This document shows positions 9,262 to 17,319 of a DNA stretch of 64,000 nucleotides, piece after piece. This DNA comes from Mycolicibacterium moriokaense (GTDB lineage: Bacteria > Actinomycetota > Actinomycetes > Mycobacteriales > Mycobacteriaceae). The notes beneath the pieces were generated by a model. It had not been told where the DNA came from. It ran no database searches and saw nothing but the letters and a program-made list of their open reading frames with translations. Location of the stretch: contig NZ_AP022560.1 of the NCBI RefSeq assembly GCF_010726085.1, positions 4,898,001 through 4,962,000 of the forward strand. Direction: 5' to 3'. The first letter of the stretch is position 1; each line of letters starts with the position of its first letter. Position numbers and translations under genes: made by a program.

Positions 9262-9278
9262 AGTCGCATTATGCGACT
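9262..9278. promoter_or_regulatory. 17-bp palindrome, candidate IclR operator
   Basis: AGTCGCATTATGCGACT is a perfect inverted repeat (8-nt arms around a central T) midway between the divergent SDR and IclR start codons, 8 nt before the IclR ATG. Position and symmetry fit an operator controlling both directions. No binding data can be seen; the regulator is inferred from adjacency. Confidence 0.55.
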
Positions 9279-9286
9279 ATCAGCTC

Positions 9287-10168
9287 ATGGCTGCCCGTCC
9301 GTCGCCGCAAACCGAGCGGGTCGTGAACCTGTTCGAGCACCTGGCGGGCGAGGGGAATCAAGGGATGACGTTGGCCGAGGTGTCGCGCCGGCTGAACGTT
9401 CACAAGGCGAGCTGCCACTCGATGCTGTCGGAACTGCTACGGGCCGGTTGGCTGCTGCGGGACCCCCTGCGGAAGACCTACCACTTGGGCCCGGCGTTGG
9501 TGCGCCTTGGCCGAGTAGCGGCCGGCCGCTATCCGGCGCTGGTACTGGCCCGCTCGGCGATGGTCGAACTGTCCACCGCGACCAGCGCGCACTGCGTGGC
9601 CTTCGCGGTGGACGAGGACCATTCGACCGTCGTCGATCAGGTCCGAAGTCGTTTGGGCGGCGGTCATCCGATGCCGATCGGTACGCAGTTCCCGCACCGC
9701 CCGCCGTATGGGGCGTCGACTGTGGCCTGGGCCGAGCCGGATGTCCGCGAGCGCTGGCTCGCCGCGCTGCCCGAGGACGTGCGCGACCGCTACCGCGACG
9801 CCATCGCCAATGCCCGGCAGCGCGGTTATGCCGTCGGGCTTCACCTTCTACCCGATGTGCGGCTGCAGGAACTGGCGCTCATCGTGCGAAGTGCTGAAGT
9901 GCGGTCAACCCGGCTGAGTCAGCTGGCACAGGAGTTGACGGACGAGCTGATTCACCAGGAGGAGTGGTTTCCCACCAGCCTGGAGGCCGACCGCACCTAC
10001 GAGGTCAGCCATATCGACTCACCGATCCTCGGGCCGGGATCACGAATTGCGTTGATGCTCAGCCTGGTGCCGAGTGCCGAGCCGATGACTGGCGCGGAGG
10101 TCACCCGAATAGGTATGCAGCTCGCCGCGGCGACCCGTCGGCTGAGCGCGGCGCTGGCAGAGGCGTGA
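9287..10168 (+). CDS. IclR family transcriptional regulator
   Basis: A 293-residue regulator: N-terminal winged helix (TLAEVSRRLNVHKASCHSML...GWLLRDPLRKTYHLGPALVRLG) and a C-terminal IclR effector domain. The ATG at 9287 gives the normal length; the frame is open further upstream into the SDR gene but that part is shadow. Divergent from the SDR/amidohydrolase/CoA-transferase operon, whose control it most probably exerts in response to a pathway metabolite. Confidence 0.92.
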   Translation: MAARPSPQTERVVNLFEHLAGEGNQGMTLAEVSRRLNVHKASCHSMLSELLRAGWLLRDPLRKTYHLGPALVRLGRVAAGRYPALVLARSAMVELSTATSAHCVAFAVDEDHSTVVDQVRSRLGGGHPMPIGTQFPHRPPYGASTVAWAEPDVRERWLAALPEDVRDRYRDAIANARQRGYAVGLHLLPDVRLQELALIVRSAEVRSTRLSQLAQELTDELIHQEEWFPTSLEADRTYEVSHIDSPILGPGSRIALMLSLVPSAEPMTGAEVTRIGMQLAAATRRLSAALAEA

Positions 10169-10178
10169 TCTCTCACGC
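10163..10178. terminator. Small hairpin at the 3' end of the IclR gene
   Basis: GCGTGA-TCTC-TCACGC is a perfect 6-bp stem with a tetraloop that includes the IclR stop codon, between convergent genes. There is no T-run, so it is at best a weak or T-less terminator. Confidence 0.3.
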
Positions 10179-10220
10179 ACCAACGCGATACGTGGATGCG
10201 CCACCTCCCGATGCAATGAG

Positions 10221-11024
10221 CTAGGGATCAACCATCGATGCGTGCGTAGACGCGTTGAGACGCGTATTGACCTCCAGCTCAAGCAACTTGCGATGGTTCT
10301 CCCCCAGTTGCGTTGCGGCTGCCACCGTCGCCGCAGCCAGAGCGAGCATCGCGATCGCCAAGAACCAGTTGACAACCACAGGCAGATCGGCGTTCAGTCC
10401 GACGTACAGTGGCCACGAGGCGGAGGCGAACACCATCGGAAGAGCAACGGTTGAAATGGCGAACGCGGCCACCGCCCTCTTCCATCCCGAAAGGCGGTCT
10501 GCGACCGCGAAGAGCAGGAATCCACCCACGATTGGGACCGGTGCCATCTGCGGCGCCACCACAAGGAATTTCAGCGGCGGATCCCCGTAATATCCCCACG
10601 CCTCAAATGAAGTGCCGAGGGTTTCGACGACGACAACGGAGACGAAGGACCCGAACGCCAGCCAGTGGAGCTTGCTGCGCGGCACACCGTTTCGCATTGC
10701 CTGTGCTACGAGGTACGGCAGCAGACCCACCCAGGGCAGGTACCCGATCACCAAGAACCACGGGATCTCCCGACCGAAGTACGTATATGCCATCGGGTGG
10801 TTGTCGGCGTAGACGATCTTGCCCAGGATGTCGTAGATCGGCTCGTTGAACGCACAGATCAGCGCTCCCACGCAAACGACGATGGGCACCACGTCTCGAC
10901 GGCGCACCGACAGATAGACGGCGTACATCGCAGACGCCGCGACGACCACTCCGAAAGCCGCCAACGCCAGAAGCGGCGAGATTCGGGACTGCAGGTCCGG
11001 AGGTAGATCCGACGCGAGAAGCAT
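10221..11024 (-). CDS. AveC-like multi-pass membrane protein, paralogue B of pair 1
   Basis: A 267-residue protein with about seven hydrophobic segments and no soluble domain. It aligns by eye with three other proteins in this window through the block (V/L)GGxxxxxxEPxxDxLGxxxY and a later P(x)4GY(x)2W segment. This layout matches what is usually annotated in mycobacteria as spirocyclase AveC-family protein; that name is from memory of the family and the enzymatic role is not demonstrable here. The ATG at 11024 has AGGCGG 6 nt upstream. It lies 46 nt after its paralogue's stop, so the two are co-transcribed. Confidence 0.72.
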   Translation of the reverse strand: MLLASDLPPDLQSRISPLLALAAFGVVVAASAMYAVYLSVRRRDVVPIVVCVGALICAFNEPIYDILGKIVYADNHPMAYTYFGREIPWFLVIGYLPWVGLLPYLVAQAMRNGVPRSKLHWLAFGSFVSVVVVETLGTSFEAWGYYGDPPLKFLVVAPQMAPVPIVGGFLLFAVADRLSGWKRAVAAFAISTVALPMVFASASWPLYVGLNADLPVVVNWFLAIAMLALAAATVAAATQLGENHRKLLELEVNTRLNASTHASMVDP

Positions 11025-11070
11025 TATCGCCCGCCTGATTAGTCGAACTTCGGCTGAGTCGCTTGCGTGG

Positions 11071-11898
11071 TCACGATGGCACCTGCGAGTCGCGGGCATC
11101 GATAGCCGACGTTGAGGAGCCAGCGGCCAGATGCCGGCGGTCCCGCAACTCCGAACGAACAAAAGCGGTCAGCCCGAACGACATTGCGATGGTATAGAAG
11201 CCTGCAAGGTTGGCCATCCAATGCGGGGCGTCAGAATGCAAGGTGAGCCAGACTGGCCAGGAGCATGCGGCATGCGTGGTCCCGAATGCAGTCGCCGGCA
11301 CCACCAGGAATCCCGCCCGCCGCCACCCGGTCAGTCGCGGCTCCAGAACAAGCACAAGCCACACGCCGATCACTGCGGCGGCAGCGTTCACGAAGGCCCA
11401 CCACAACGGAAAGCCCACCACCTTGAACGGTGAGAAGTCGTAGTAGAGGCCAACTCCCAATACCGAGACACCGAGGTACTCGACGATCAGGTCCATGACG
11501 AACACGCCGGCGAAAACCTTGTAGATCGACAGTCCGTTACGCACGAGCCGAGACGCAATGTATACGGCGCCACCCCAGAAGAGGGAGTACCCCATGAGCA
11601 GGAACGCCGGCTGCGGAACGCCCATGCCGACATAGACCACCCACGGGTTGTCTTTGGCGTACCAGACCTTGCCCAGCGTGTCCACGGTCGGCTCTAGGCC
11701 CATGGAGATCACACCGCCCACGAGCATCACCAACGGAAGCGTGTCGCGTTGCCTAACGACGTAGACGAGGCACCAGATCACCGCGACGACGAACGCTCCG
11801 CCCACCACCAGGGTGTAGGCCCAGGCCGAGCTGGCGGCCGTTACCCACTCCGGCCGCGGACCCAAGCCTTCGAACGGCATCAGCGCGTAGTCACTCAT
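11071..11898 (-). CDS. AveC-like multi-pass membrane protein, paralogue A of pair 1
   Basis: A 275-residue integral membrane protein, first of the pair. Segment GGVISMGLEPTVDTLGKVWY is the family block; PLWWAFVNAAAAVIGVWLVL follows further on. The start at 11898 (MSDYALMP) has GAGGAG 5 nt upstream. The upstream region carries the GATACGCATA-type motif also found before pair 2. It may be a membrane-bound cyclase/dehydratase-like enzyme (AveC analogy) or a structural or transport protein; sequence alone does not decide. Confidence 0.72.
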   Translation of the reverse strand: MSDYALMPFEGLGPRPEWVTAASSAWAYTLVVGGAFVVAVIWCLVYVVRQRDTLPLVMLVGGVISMGLEPTVDTLGKVWYAKDNPWVVYVGMGVPQPAFLLMGYSLFWGGAVYIASRLVRNGLSIYKVFAGVFVMDLIVEYLGVSVLGVGLYYDFSPFKVVGFPLWWAFVNAAAAVIGVWLVLVLEPRLTGWRRAGFLVVPATAFGTTHAACSWPVWLTLHSDAPHWMANLAGFYTIAMSFGLTAFVRSELRDRRHLAAGSSTSAIDARDSQVPS

Positions 11899-11970
11899 TT
11901 CGCTCCTCAACTCTCGCTGCGGTCGCGACGTCGCCGGCTTTGGCCACGCACCTCCAGAGTCACCGTCATG

Positions 11971-11990
11971 GATACGCATAATATTGATAT
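11971..11990 (-). promoter_or_regulatory. TGCGTA-type motif upstream of AveC-like pair 1
   Basis: On the minus strand TCAATATTATGCGTAT; 15 of 16 positions match the copy at 55540-55555 (TCAATATTTTGCGTAT). The plus-strand GATACGCATA is repeated exactly at 56476-56485, upstream of a pair-2 gene. It lies 73 nt before the 11898 start. Candidate operator; the cognate regulator is unknown. Confidence 0.4.
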
Positions 11991-12036
11991 CATGGCATTC
12001 AGGCGGCACTATGCGAGATTCTTCGATTTGAATGGT

Positions 12037-12049
12037 ACGCATCATGCGT
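12037..12049. promoter_or_regulatory. 13-bp palindrome ACGCATcATGCGT
   Basis: Perfect 6-nt arms around a central C, with the same ACGCAT half-site as the nearby motif. It lies between the divergent AveC-like operon and the FNT-family gene. Candidate binding site only. Confidence 0.35.
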
Positions 12050-12244
12050 TTCACGGGACCTGCTCGGTGACAGTCGAAACCGGATTAGGTATCACCGACC
12101 AGACGGACAAGCTGGTTAGCTCATAGACCAGTCCCCGACGTGGCACGGCTGCAGACGTCGCTGGCCGGCAGTCATTGTGCTTTTCAGGGAGCGCTGGGGC
12201 GGGTATCTGTGTTCGTCATCTATTTCCCGACAAAAGGAATCATT

Positions 12245-13102
12245 GTGAGCCAGACGAGCCAGCGGGAGCTCGGCGATACAGATCGTCCGATCGAGGATGA
12301 GCTCGAGGATGCCTTCGCTCGAATGATTGACGAGGGTACCCAGCGCCTCCACCGGACATGGCGCGAAGTGCTGGCGACCGGGTTTTTCGGCGGTACCGAG
12401 GTCGCGATGGGGGTTCTTGCCTACCTATCGGTTCTGCACGCGACGCAGAACCCACTGTTGGCAGGTTTGGCGTTTTCCATCGGCTTCCTCGCTCTCCTGC
12501 TGGGTCGCAGTGAGCTCTTCACCGAAGGCTTCTTGGTACCCGTCACCACAGTGGCCGCCAAACGCGCCAGCATGGGCCAGTTGCTGAAGCTGTGGACAGG
12601 CACCCTGATTGCCAACCTTGCCGGCGGGTGGGTACTCATGTGGCTGATCATGACCGCGTTTCCGAAGCTGCGCGCGCAGGCCGTCGAGTCCGCAACGCAC
12701 TACATTGCCGCACCGCTCTCCGCGGAGACGATCGCACTGGCGCTGCTCGGCGGGATGGCGATCACCCTGATGACCCGCATGCAGCACGGCACCGACGCGA
12801 TGGTCGGCAAGATCGCCGCCGCAGTGGCCGGCGCCTTCGTGCTCGCGGGTCTGCAGATGTTCCACTCGATTCTCGACTCGCTGATCATTTTCGGCGCGTT
12901 GGCGACCGGCGATGCGCCCTTCGGCTATCTCAGATGGCTCTCCTGGTTCGGTTACACAGCGTTGGCCAACGTGATCGGCGGGCTCGGCCTCGTGACACTT
13001 CTTCGGTTGGTGCGAAGCAAAGACCGTCTCCAGGAGGAGCGTGAGGAAGCAGACGAAAGCCATACTGGTAGCGACGCTTCCAAGCCGGAAGCCGCCGAAT
13101 GA
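12245..13102 (+). CDS. Formate/nitrite transporter (FNT) family protein
   Basis: A 285-residue protein with a charged N-terminal tail and six hydrophobic segments. LLGRSELFTEGFLVPV matches the conserved FNT segment and GTLIANLAGGW the following one. FNT proteins are pentameric channels for small monovalent anions; this divergent, long-tailed subgroup has no assigned substrate. The GTG at 12245 (VSQTSQRE) is chosen because AAGGAA lies 5 nt upstream and the preceding in-frame stretch is not protein-like. The C-terminus is a highly charged tail (KDRLQEEREEADE). Confidence 0.85.
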   Translation: MSQTSQRELGDTDRPIEDELEDAFARMIDEGTQRLHRTWREVLATGFFGGTEVAMGVLAYLSVLHATQNPLLAGLAFSIGFLALLLGRSELFTEGFLVPVTTVAAKRASMGQLLKLWTGTLIANLAGGWVLMWLIMTAFPKLRAQAVESATHYIAAPLSAETIALALLGGMAITLMTRMQHGTDAMVGKIAAAVAGAFVLAGLQMFHSILDSLIIFGALATGDAPFGYLRWLSWFGYTALANVIGGLGLVTLLRLVRSKDRLQEEREEADESHTGSDASKPEAAE

Positions 13103-13129
13103 TGGCGTGCTCGGTCATCAGCTAGCGCC

Positions 13130-13720
13130 CGATGCCTATCGATAGATCGTCGCAGGGCCGTCCAAAAAGGAATGGGCCCAATCCTGGGTCGACTTCCACG
13201 GCAAGATCTCCGAGGTTCTCGAATCGGTCGAGCCTGCAGCGGCAGGCCGACTTTGTGCGGCAGACGCTCGGCGACCGGCCAGGCGGCGCAGTTCTGGTAG
13301 TACGGGATCGAGGAGAAGCCACATCGGACCAGGGGCATAGCCGCTCTGATCACCTTCAAGATGAGCTTCAATCATCCCCGGAGCCGACGCTGCATTCGCC
13401 AAGGCCGAAAAGCCTTCTTGGTACAGACGAATTCGGCATCTACGGATGCGAAGCTTCGGTGGCTTACGCATTCGGCGTGGCGCATGCTGAATACGGGTGG
13501 GACGGCGCTTCCGGGACCATGTACCAAAACACTCCTGGCACAAGGGAAGATCGTCTTCAACAAGGCATTCGTCGGAGCCCATATCGATATCTCGCGCGGG
13601 AATGGGACCTACATATCCGGCGGGTTCAGCGGCTCTCACCGGGATACGTCGACGGAAGCGACATCCAGATCCTGCCCAGTCCCAGCGTGGGCGACGTCCA
13701 CTACACCTACCGCGGCTGAA
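13130..13720 (+). pseudogene. Decayed coding sequence (frameshifted, interrupted)
   Basis: A 650-nt stretch without an intact gene. Plausible protein-like segments switch plus-strand frames: PSKKEWAQSWVDFHGKISEV near 13158-13215, then AAQFW-stop-YGIEEKPHR near 13285-13325, ALITFKMSFNHP near 13345-13378, GADAAFAKAEKP in another frame, and a last segment ending VHYTYRG-stop at 13719. The changes of frame plus an in-frame stop look like one gene that has decayed. I do not recognise the parent family. The alternative is chance open frame in high-GC DNA. Confidence 0.4.
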
Positions 13721-13753
13721 GTCGCACGTTCCCGAGAAAGTGTGAGTCGACCG

Positions 13754-14527
13754 CTACTGCGCTAGGTATCCCCCATCGACGGGCAGCACGGCGCCCGTGA
13801 TGAAGGAGGCATCGTCCGAAGCGAGGAAGACGATGGCGCTCGCGACCTCGGCCGGTTCGCCGATGCGGCCCATCGGATGCATCCGTTCGATCTCCTCCAG
13901 ATATTCCGCGCCGCCCGGCTCCTCCGGGAGCTGCTTGACGCGTTCGGTTCGGATCGTTCCGGGAGCAACGGCGTTGACTCTGATCCCCCGGTCGGCCCAC
14001 TCTACCGCCAGGTGCTTGGTCAAGCCGGTGGCAACGAATTTGGCGGGACCGTAGGCCGCCTGCCGCTTCTGTCCGGCCAGTCCGGATATCGAGGAGAGGC
14101 AGACGATTGCCCCGCCACCGGTCGGCAGCATCGCCTCAATCGCGAACTTGCACGTGAGGAACATGCCACGCCCATCGATGGCCATCACTTCATCCCAGCC
14201 GGCGGTGGTCACCTCCGTCGCATCCCCGAGCGGGATGATGCCGGCATTGGCGACCAGCACATCGAGCCGGCCAAAGCGGTCGGTTGCCGCTTCGATCATC
14301 CGCCGCGCGTCGTCCTCCACCGAGACGTCGCCGATGACCGTCTCGACCTCCGTGCCGCCGTTTCGCAGCTCATCGGCCAGCGCCTGTAGCGGCTCGTCCT
14401 GAATGTCGGTCACGATCAGCCGAGCGCCCTCGCGTGCGAAGAGCACAGCGGTCGCACGACCAATGCCGAACGCCGCCCCGGTGATCACGGCGGATTTCCC
14501 TAGGAGGCGTCCCAGCCCTTCGGTCAC
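13754..14527 (-). CDS. Short-chain dehydrogenase/reductase (3-oxoacyl-ACP reductase-like), cluster-associated
   Basis: About 257 residues: TGAAFGIGRATA cofactor loop, NAGI, catalytic Ser-Tyr-Lys seen as CLSSISG...YGPAKF, and C-terminal FITGAVLPVDGGY. Typical classical SDR length. The start is taken at GTG 14527 (VTEGLGRLLGK), which has GGTGAG upstream and leaves a normal leader before the Rossmann strand; GTG 14554 is the alternative. It follows the O-methyltransferase gene on the same strand by about 100 nt, so it may be the last gene of the haem-enzyme operon and reduce an intermediate or product. Confidence 0.9.
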   Translation of the reverse strand: MTEGLGRLLGKSAVITGAAFGIGRATAVLFAREGARLIVTDIQDEPLQALADELRNGGTEVETVIGDVSVEDDARRMIEAATDRFGRLDVLVANAGIIPLGDATEVTTAGWDEVMAIDGRGMFLTCKFAIEAMLPTGGGAIVCLSSISGLAGQKRQAAYGPAKFVATGLTKHLAVEWADRGIRVNAVAPGTIRTERVKQLPEEPGGAEYLEEIERMHPMGRIGEPAEVASAIVFLASDDASFITGAVLPVDGGYLAQ

Positions 14528-14626
14528 AGCTTGCTCACCACGCCATCGTTTCACTGTTGATCGACGATGTCCGTCGTTTGAAGGTTGCGGTGCCGCTTCG
14601 GCACCGCTCGACCCGGCACGTTGGGA

Positions 14627-15628
14627 TCACGCCGGAGTGGCTTCGATTACGGACGATCGAGGGCCAGGTGTGATGGATTCCAGCGTAAACCCGTTGTCGA
14701 ACAACAGCCGGCTCCATTCGGTAGCCGTGCGCTCACGGCCGCCGAGCAGGACCAGCATGTGCAGGTCCAGGAGCGCCATCGGGTGGGCGGTGGCAGCTTC
14801 GGGGAGGACTTGCTCCACGATCAGCAGGCGGCCATGTTCCGGGATCGCCCGCCGACAATTCCCGAGAATCTTCCCCGCGGATTTGTCATCCCAGTCGTGC
14901 AGGATCTGCGACATCACATACACATCGCCATTGGGAGGGACTTCGTCAAAGAAGCTCCCACCGACGATCGCGACTCGGTCATCGACGCCGGCCGAGCGGA
15001 ATTTCGACCCCGACCCCGATACGACATGAGGCAAGTCGAATAGCACGCCCTTCAAGTGGATTTGAGCTCGTAGCAGGCGAGAAACAAGTGTGCCCTCCCC
15101 ACCGCCGATATCGACAACGGTCGCTATGTCCGACCAGTCGCGGTTGAGCAGCGGTAACAACCGCATCTCGACCAGTCCAGCCTGGCCCTCGGCGAACTCC
15201 TGTGCAGCAAGCGGCTTTTCGGACAGCCATTCGAAGTACGGCTTTTTGAATGCTTCTGAAAAGGATTCCTTCCCAGTGCGCACAGAATGAAGCGCGTGTC
15301 CCCAGACGGTGTAAGCCTCATTCGACATCAGTTTGACCAAGTGCCGCAACGAACCGGGTGTGTCCATCCGCAACAGCTCGCCGGCGTCAGTCAAGGAGAA
15401 TCGCCCGAGGGTGTCTTCGTCGAACAGACCCTCTGCCACGAGTACTCGGAGGAATCGACGGAGCGCATCGGCGTTCGCTCCCACACTCGTCGCAAGGTAG
15501 TGCGGCGAGCGGGGTCCATCCGAGAGCACTTCTGGCACACCGAGTTCGCAGACGGTCGAAATCGCCTGGGAAACGATGAATCCCATGATTTGCTTTCTGA
15601 CCCGGTCATTCGTTTCGTGCATCGTCAC
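14627..15628 (-). CDS. SAM-dependent O-methyltransferase 1 (plant-COMT/hydroxyneurosporene type)
   Basis: A 333-residue protein with an N-terminal dimerisation/winged-helix part (about 1-95) and a class I methyltransferase domain: VVDIGGGEG (SAM motif I), GVLFDLPHVV, and the catalytic-His motif LHDWDDKSAGKIL. It transfers a methyl group to a hydroxyl of a small substrate. The GTG start at 15628 overlaps the TGA of the upstream haem-enzyme gene (GTGA), so the two are translationally coupled; an ATG 6 nt later is the alternative. Paralogous to the second methyltransferase at 18667-19677. Confidence 0.92.
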   Translation of the reverse strand: MTMHETNDRVRKQIMGFIVSQAISTVCELGVPEVLSDGPRSPHYLATSVGANADALRRFLRVLVAEGLFDEDTLGRFSLTDAGELLRMDTPGSLRHLVKLMSNEAYTVWGHALHSVRTGKESFSEAFKKPYFEWLSEKPLAAQEFAEGQAGLVEMRLLPLLNRDWSDIATVVDIGGGEGTLVSRLLRAQIHLKGVLFDLPHVVSGSGSKFRSAGVDDRVAIVGGSFFDEVPPNGDVYVMSQILHDWDDKSAGKILGNCRRAIPEHGRLLIVEQVLPEAATAHPMALLDLHMLVLLGGRERTATEWSRLLFDNGFTLESITPGPRSSVIEATPA

Positions 15629-17028
15629 GCCGCCTCGGGCAGCCCGGGAAAGAGCGAGGCCTTGGCCGCGGTCTGCAGGTACGACGCGCCTGCCGTCCCT
15701 CCGGTTCCGGGTACAGATCCGATGATCTTCAGCGTGATGCCCCAGTGGCCCCGCTTCATCGCACCCCATGCGCGGTCAAGGCGGCGCATCGATTGCTCAA
15801 GATGAACTGCGTCGGCCAGCGTGCTCTGTGTCGTAAGGTAAGCCTCCTGCAAGGTGACTTCCCCGGCGTCGATGTGGTGAACGTTTTGAATGTTCTGAAT
15901 GTGTTGCATGTGATCACGATCCGGTGGCGCGCACGAGAACTGAATCTCGCGATATGCACGCGACTGAACAGCACTGCGGCCGTCGGTAAAGCCGCGAATG
16001 ACGGAGAAGGCTTCGATCGGCATCGTGGTCAGGACTCGAAAGAGCATGGGTATGGCTTCGAGACGGCCGGATGCCCCGTCGAGGCAGTCCGCCGCAAGTG
16101 CGGTTTCGCCGGCCAGAAGGTTCCGTGTCGCCGATGAGATTGCCGTCGCGGTCTGTCGGTACAGACCCTCGAAGATTTGAATGGAGCGGATGAACATCTG
16201 CTCGTCATGCAAGCGGGTGGTTGGTAGCAGGGTCAACCGAACCGCGGTGACGATGTCGGTCGGGAGGCTTTCCAGCGCCGATGCTGCCGCGCACGCAAAC
16301 TCTTGGTAATGGCAGTCGGCGTGAGCTAGCGCCGCCGTACCCGTGGCGGCCAGGTTTGGATCGAGCGTGCACTCGGGCGCGAACTGAGCAAGTTGCGTCA
16401 CGACGCGAGTCGCTGCGCGCAGCCTGGCCAGTTGCGGGCGACGGGGCGACGCTTCGGCCGCCCTCGCCTCCAACAGCGCGAGGTCGATGGCCGCGGCGGC
16501 GATGTATGCATCTACGCGTTCACAATCTGCGGATCGGACCACGTGGTCGAAGTAGTCGAGGCCGACGTACGTCGAGTAGGTGCCGTGATCCATGTCGAAC
16601 GTCATCGGCAGCCAGGCGGCGAGAAGCGGATCATCACGCAACCCGCCGTGAATATCCCTCAGCATGGCTGCGACGTTTGGTCGCACACTGTTTCGTCCGA
16701 CCGCCTGGTAGTGGGCAAGGACGGCAGCGAACGGAAAATGTGCGCCCCTGTCCTGCCACCGCCGAAGCGCACGTTCTATTTCGACACCCGACAATTCGGT
16801 TGGCGTGCCGCGATACGCATGAAGGCTCCTGCCACCCACACCAATTGAGCCATCGTCGACCAATTTTGCTTCCGTCACCACCGGCGATTCGTGATTCGCC
16901 TCGAGATCACGCTTGGCCCTTTTCCTTGCCGGCTGCTTGCCAGACATTGCTCCGGCTGCTGCCGACGTCGTCGAGTCGGCGAGATCCGACGTGTGCCCGA
17001 TCGCTTGCTCTTGGGTGTATGTAGCCAT
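15625..17028 (-). CDS. Tryptophan 2,3-dioxygenase-like haem protein with long N-terminal extension
   Basis: A 467-residue protein. The C-terminal ~195 residues align with tryptophan 2,3-dioxygenase: HDEQMFIRSIQIFE (from residue 274), VLTTMPIEAFSVIRGF...QSRAYREIQF, and KRGHWGITLKIIGS-x2-GTGGTAG with His428 at the axial haem ligand position. The residue aligned with the distal histidine of the true dioxygenase is Ile (SIQIF instead of QHQ), so the reaction may differ (hydroxylation or another oxidation, as in other members of the superfamily). Residues 1-260 have no counterpart in the ~280-residue dioxygenase. Start ATG 17028 lies exactly 28 nt after a conserved leader element. Substrate is probably an aromatic amino acid or indole; this is inference. 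Confidence 0.75.
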   Translation of the reverse strand: MATYTQEQAIGHTSDLADSTTSAAAGAMSGKQPARKRAKRDLEANHESPVVTEAKLVDDGSIGVGGRSLHAYRGTPTELSGVEIERALRRWQDRGAHFPFAAVLAHYQAVGRNSVRPNVAAMLRDIHGGLRDDPLLAAWLPMTFDMDHGTYSTYVGLDYFDHVVRSADCERVDAYIAAAAIDLALLEARAAEASPRRPQLARLRAATRVVTQLAQFAPECTLDPNLAATGTAALAHADCHYQEFACAAASALESLPTDIVTAVRLTLLPTTRLHDEQMFIRSIQIFEGLYRQTATAISSATRNLLAGETALAADCLDGASGRLEAIPMLFRVLTTMPIEAFSVIRGFTDGRSAVQSRAYREIQFSCAPPDRDHMQHIQNIQNVHHIDAGEVTLQEAYLTTQSTLADAVHLEQSMRRLDRAWGAMKRGHWGITLKIIGSVPGTGGTAGASYLQTAAKASLFPGLPEAA

Positions 17029-17031
17029 GCT

Positions 17032-17060
17032 GGAAATAGTCCTTGCCACGGACTATTTCC
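17032..17060 (-). promoter_or_regulatory. RBS-occluding hairpin before the haem-enzyme gene
   Basis: A perfect 11-bp inverted repeat, GGAAATAGTCC / GGACTATTTCC, with a 7-nt loop ends 3 nt before the ATG at 17028. The only purine-rich candidate ribosome-binding site (AAGGA, 17040-17044) lies in its loop and 3' arm. The 5' arm overlaps the last 4 nt (GGAA) of the conserved element, so folding of the two could be mutually dependent. Confidence 0.6.
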
Positions 17061-17122
17061 GTAATCGCTGCGAAGCCAGACACCTCTCGCGAAGAGGAAA
17101 GGATTTCCTATCCGCGCGGTAA
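17057..17122 (-). promoter_or_regulatory. Conserved leader element, copy A (upstream of haem-enzyme operon)
   Basis: A 66-nt copy of an element seen three times in this cluster. Reading toward the gene: TTACC, a variable 5-mer, G-x-TAGGAAA, a hairpin (here CCTCT-TCGCG-AGAGG), TCTGGCTTC, a variable 5-mer, and GATTACGGAA. The hairpin sequence differs from copies B and C yet stays complementary, which favours RNA structure. The haem-enzyme ATG begins after a 28-nt spacer. Copies A and B face away from each other across 104 nt that must hold both promoters if the elements are transcribed. Confidence 0.65.
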
Positions 17123-17226
17123 GTGCTGAGGTCCGCTCGGCCGTCCGATGGTGGTGATCCGACCAGCCCGCACACGCCCCCACGTTCGCCCTGCCGGTGC
17201 CGCAAGGAAGGCGGACTAGGAGGTCC

Positions 17227-17291
17227 TTACCAGACGGATAGGAAACCCTTCCCATTGAGGAGGGAAATCTGTCTTCCGGCCGATTACGGAA
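17227..17291 (+). promoter_or_regulatory. Conserved leader element, copy B (upstream of small ORF and ATP-grasp gene)
   Basis: A 65-nt copy: TTACC, AGACG, GATAGGAAA, hairpin TTCCC-N8-GGGAA, TCTGTCTTC, CGGCC, GATTACGGAA. The closing GGAA can pair with a TTCC 4 nt downstream. Exactly 28 nt separate it from the ATG at 17320, the same spacing as in copies A and C. Confidence 0.65.
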
Positions 17292-17319
17292 GCTCTTCCC
17301 GATCACCATGATCACCATC

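Larger units (their letters stand above)
11899..12244. other. Divergent intergenic region between AveC-like pair 1 and the FNT gene
   Basis: No convincing coding sequence. It is visibly richer in A/T than its flanks around 11970-12050 and contains the two regulatory candidates listed separately at 11971 and 12037. Promoters for both directions must lie here. Confidence 0.6.

Noticed and set aside
13136..13145. Palindrome CTATCGATAG after the FNT gene
   Set aside because: Only 10 bp, no T-run and no gene start nearby; expected by chance in this length of DNA.
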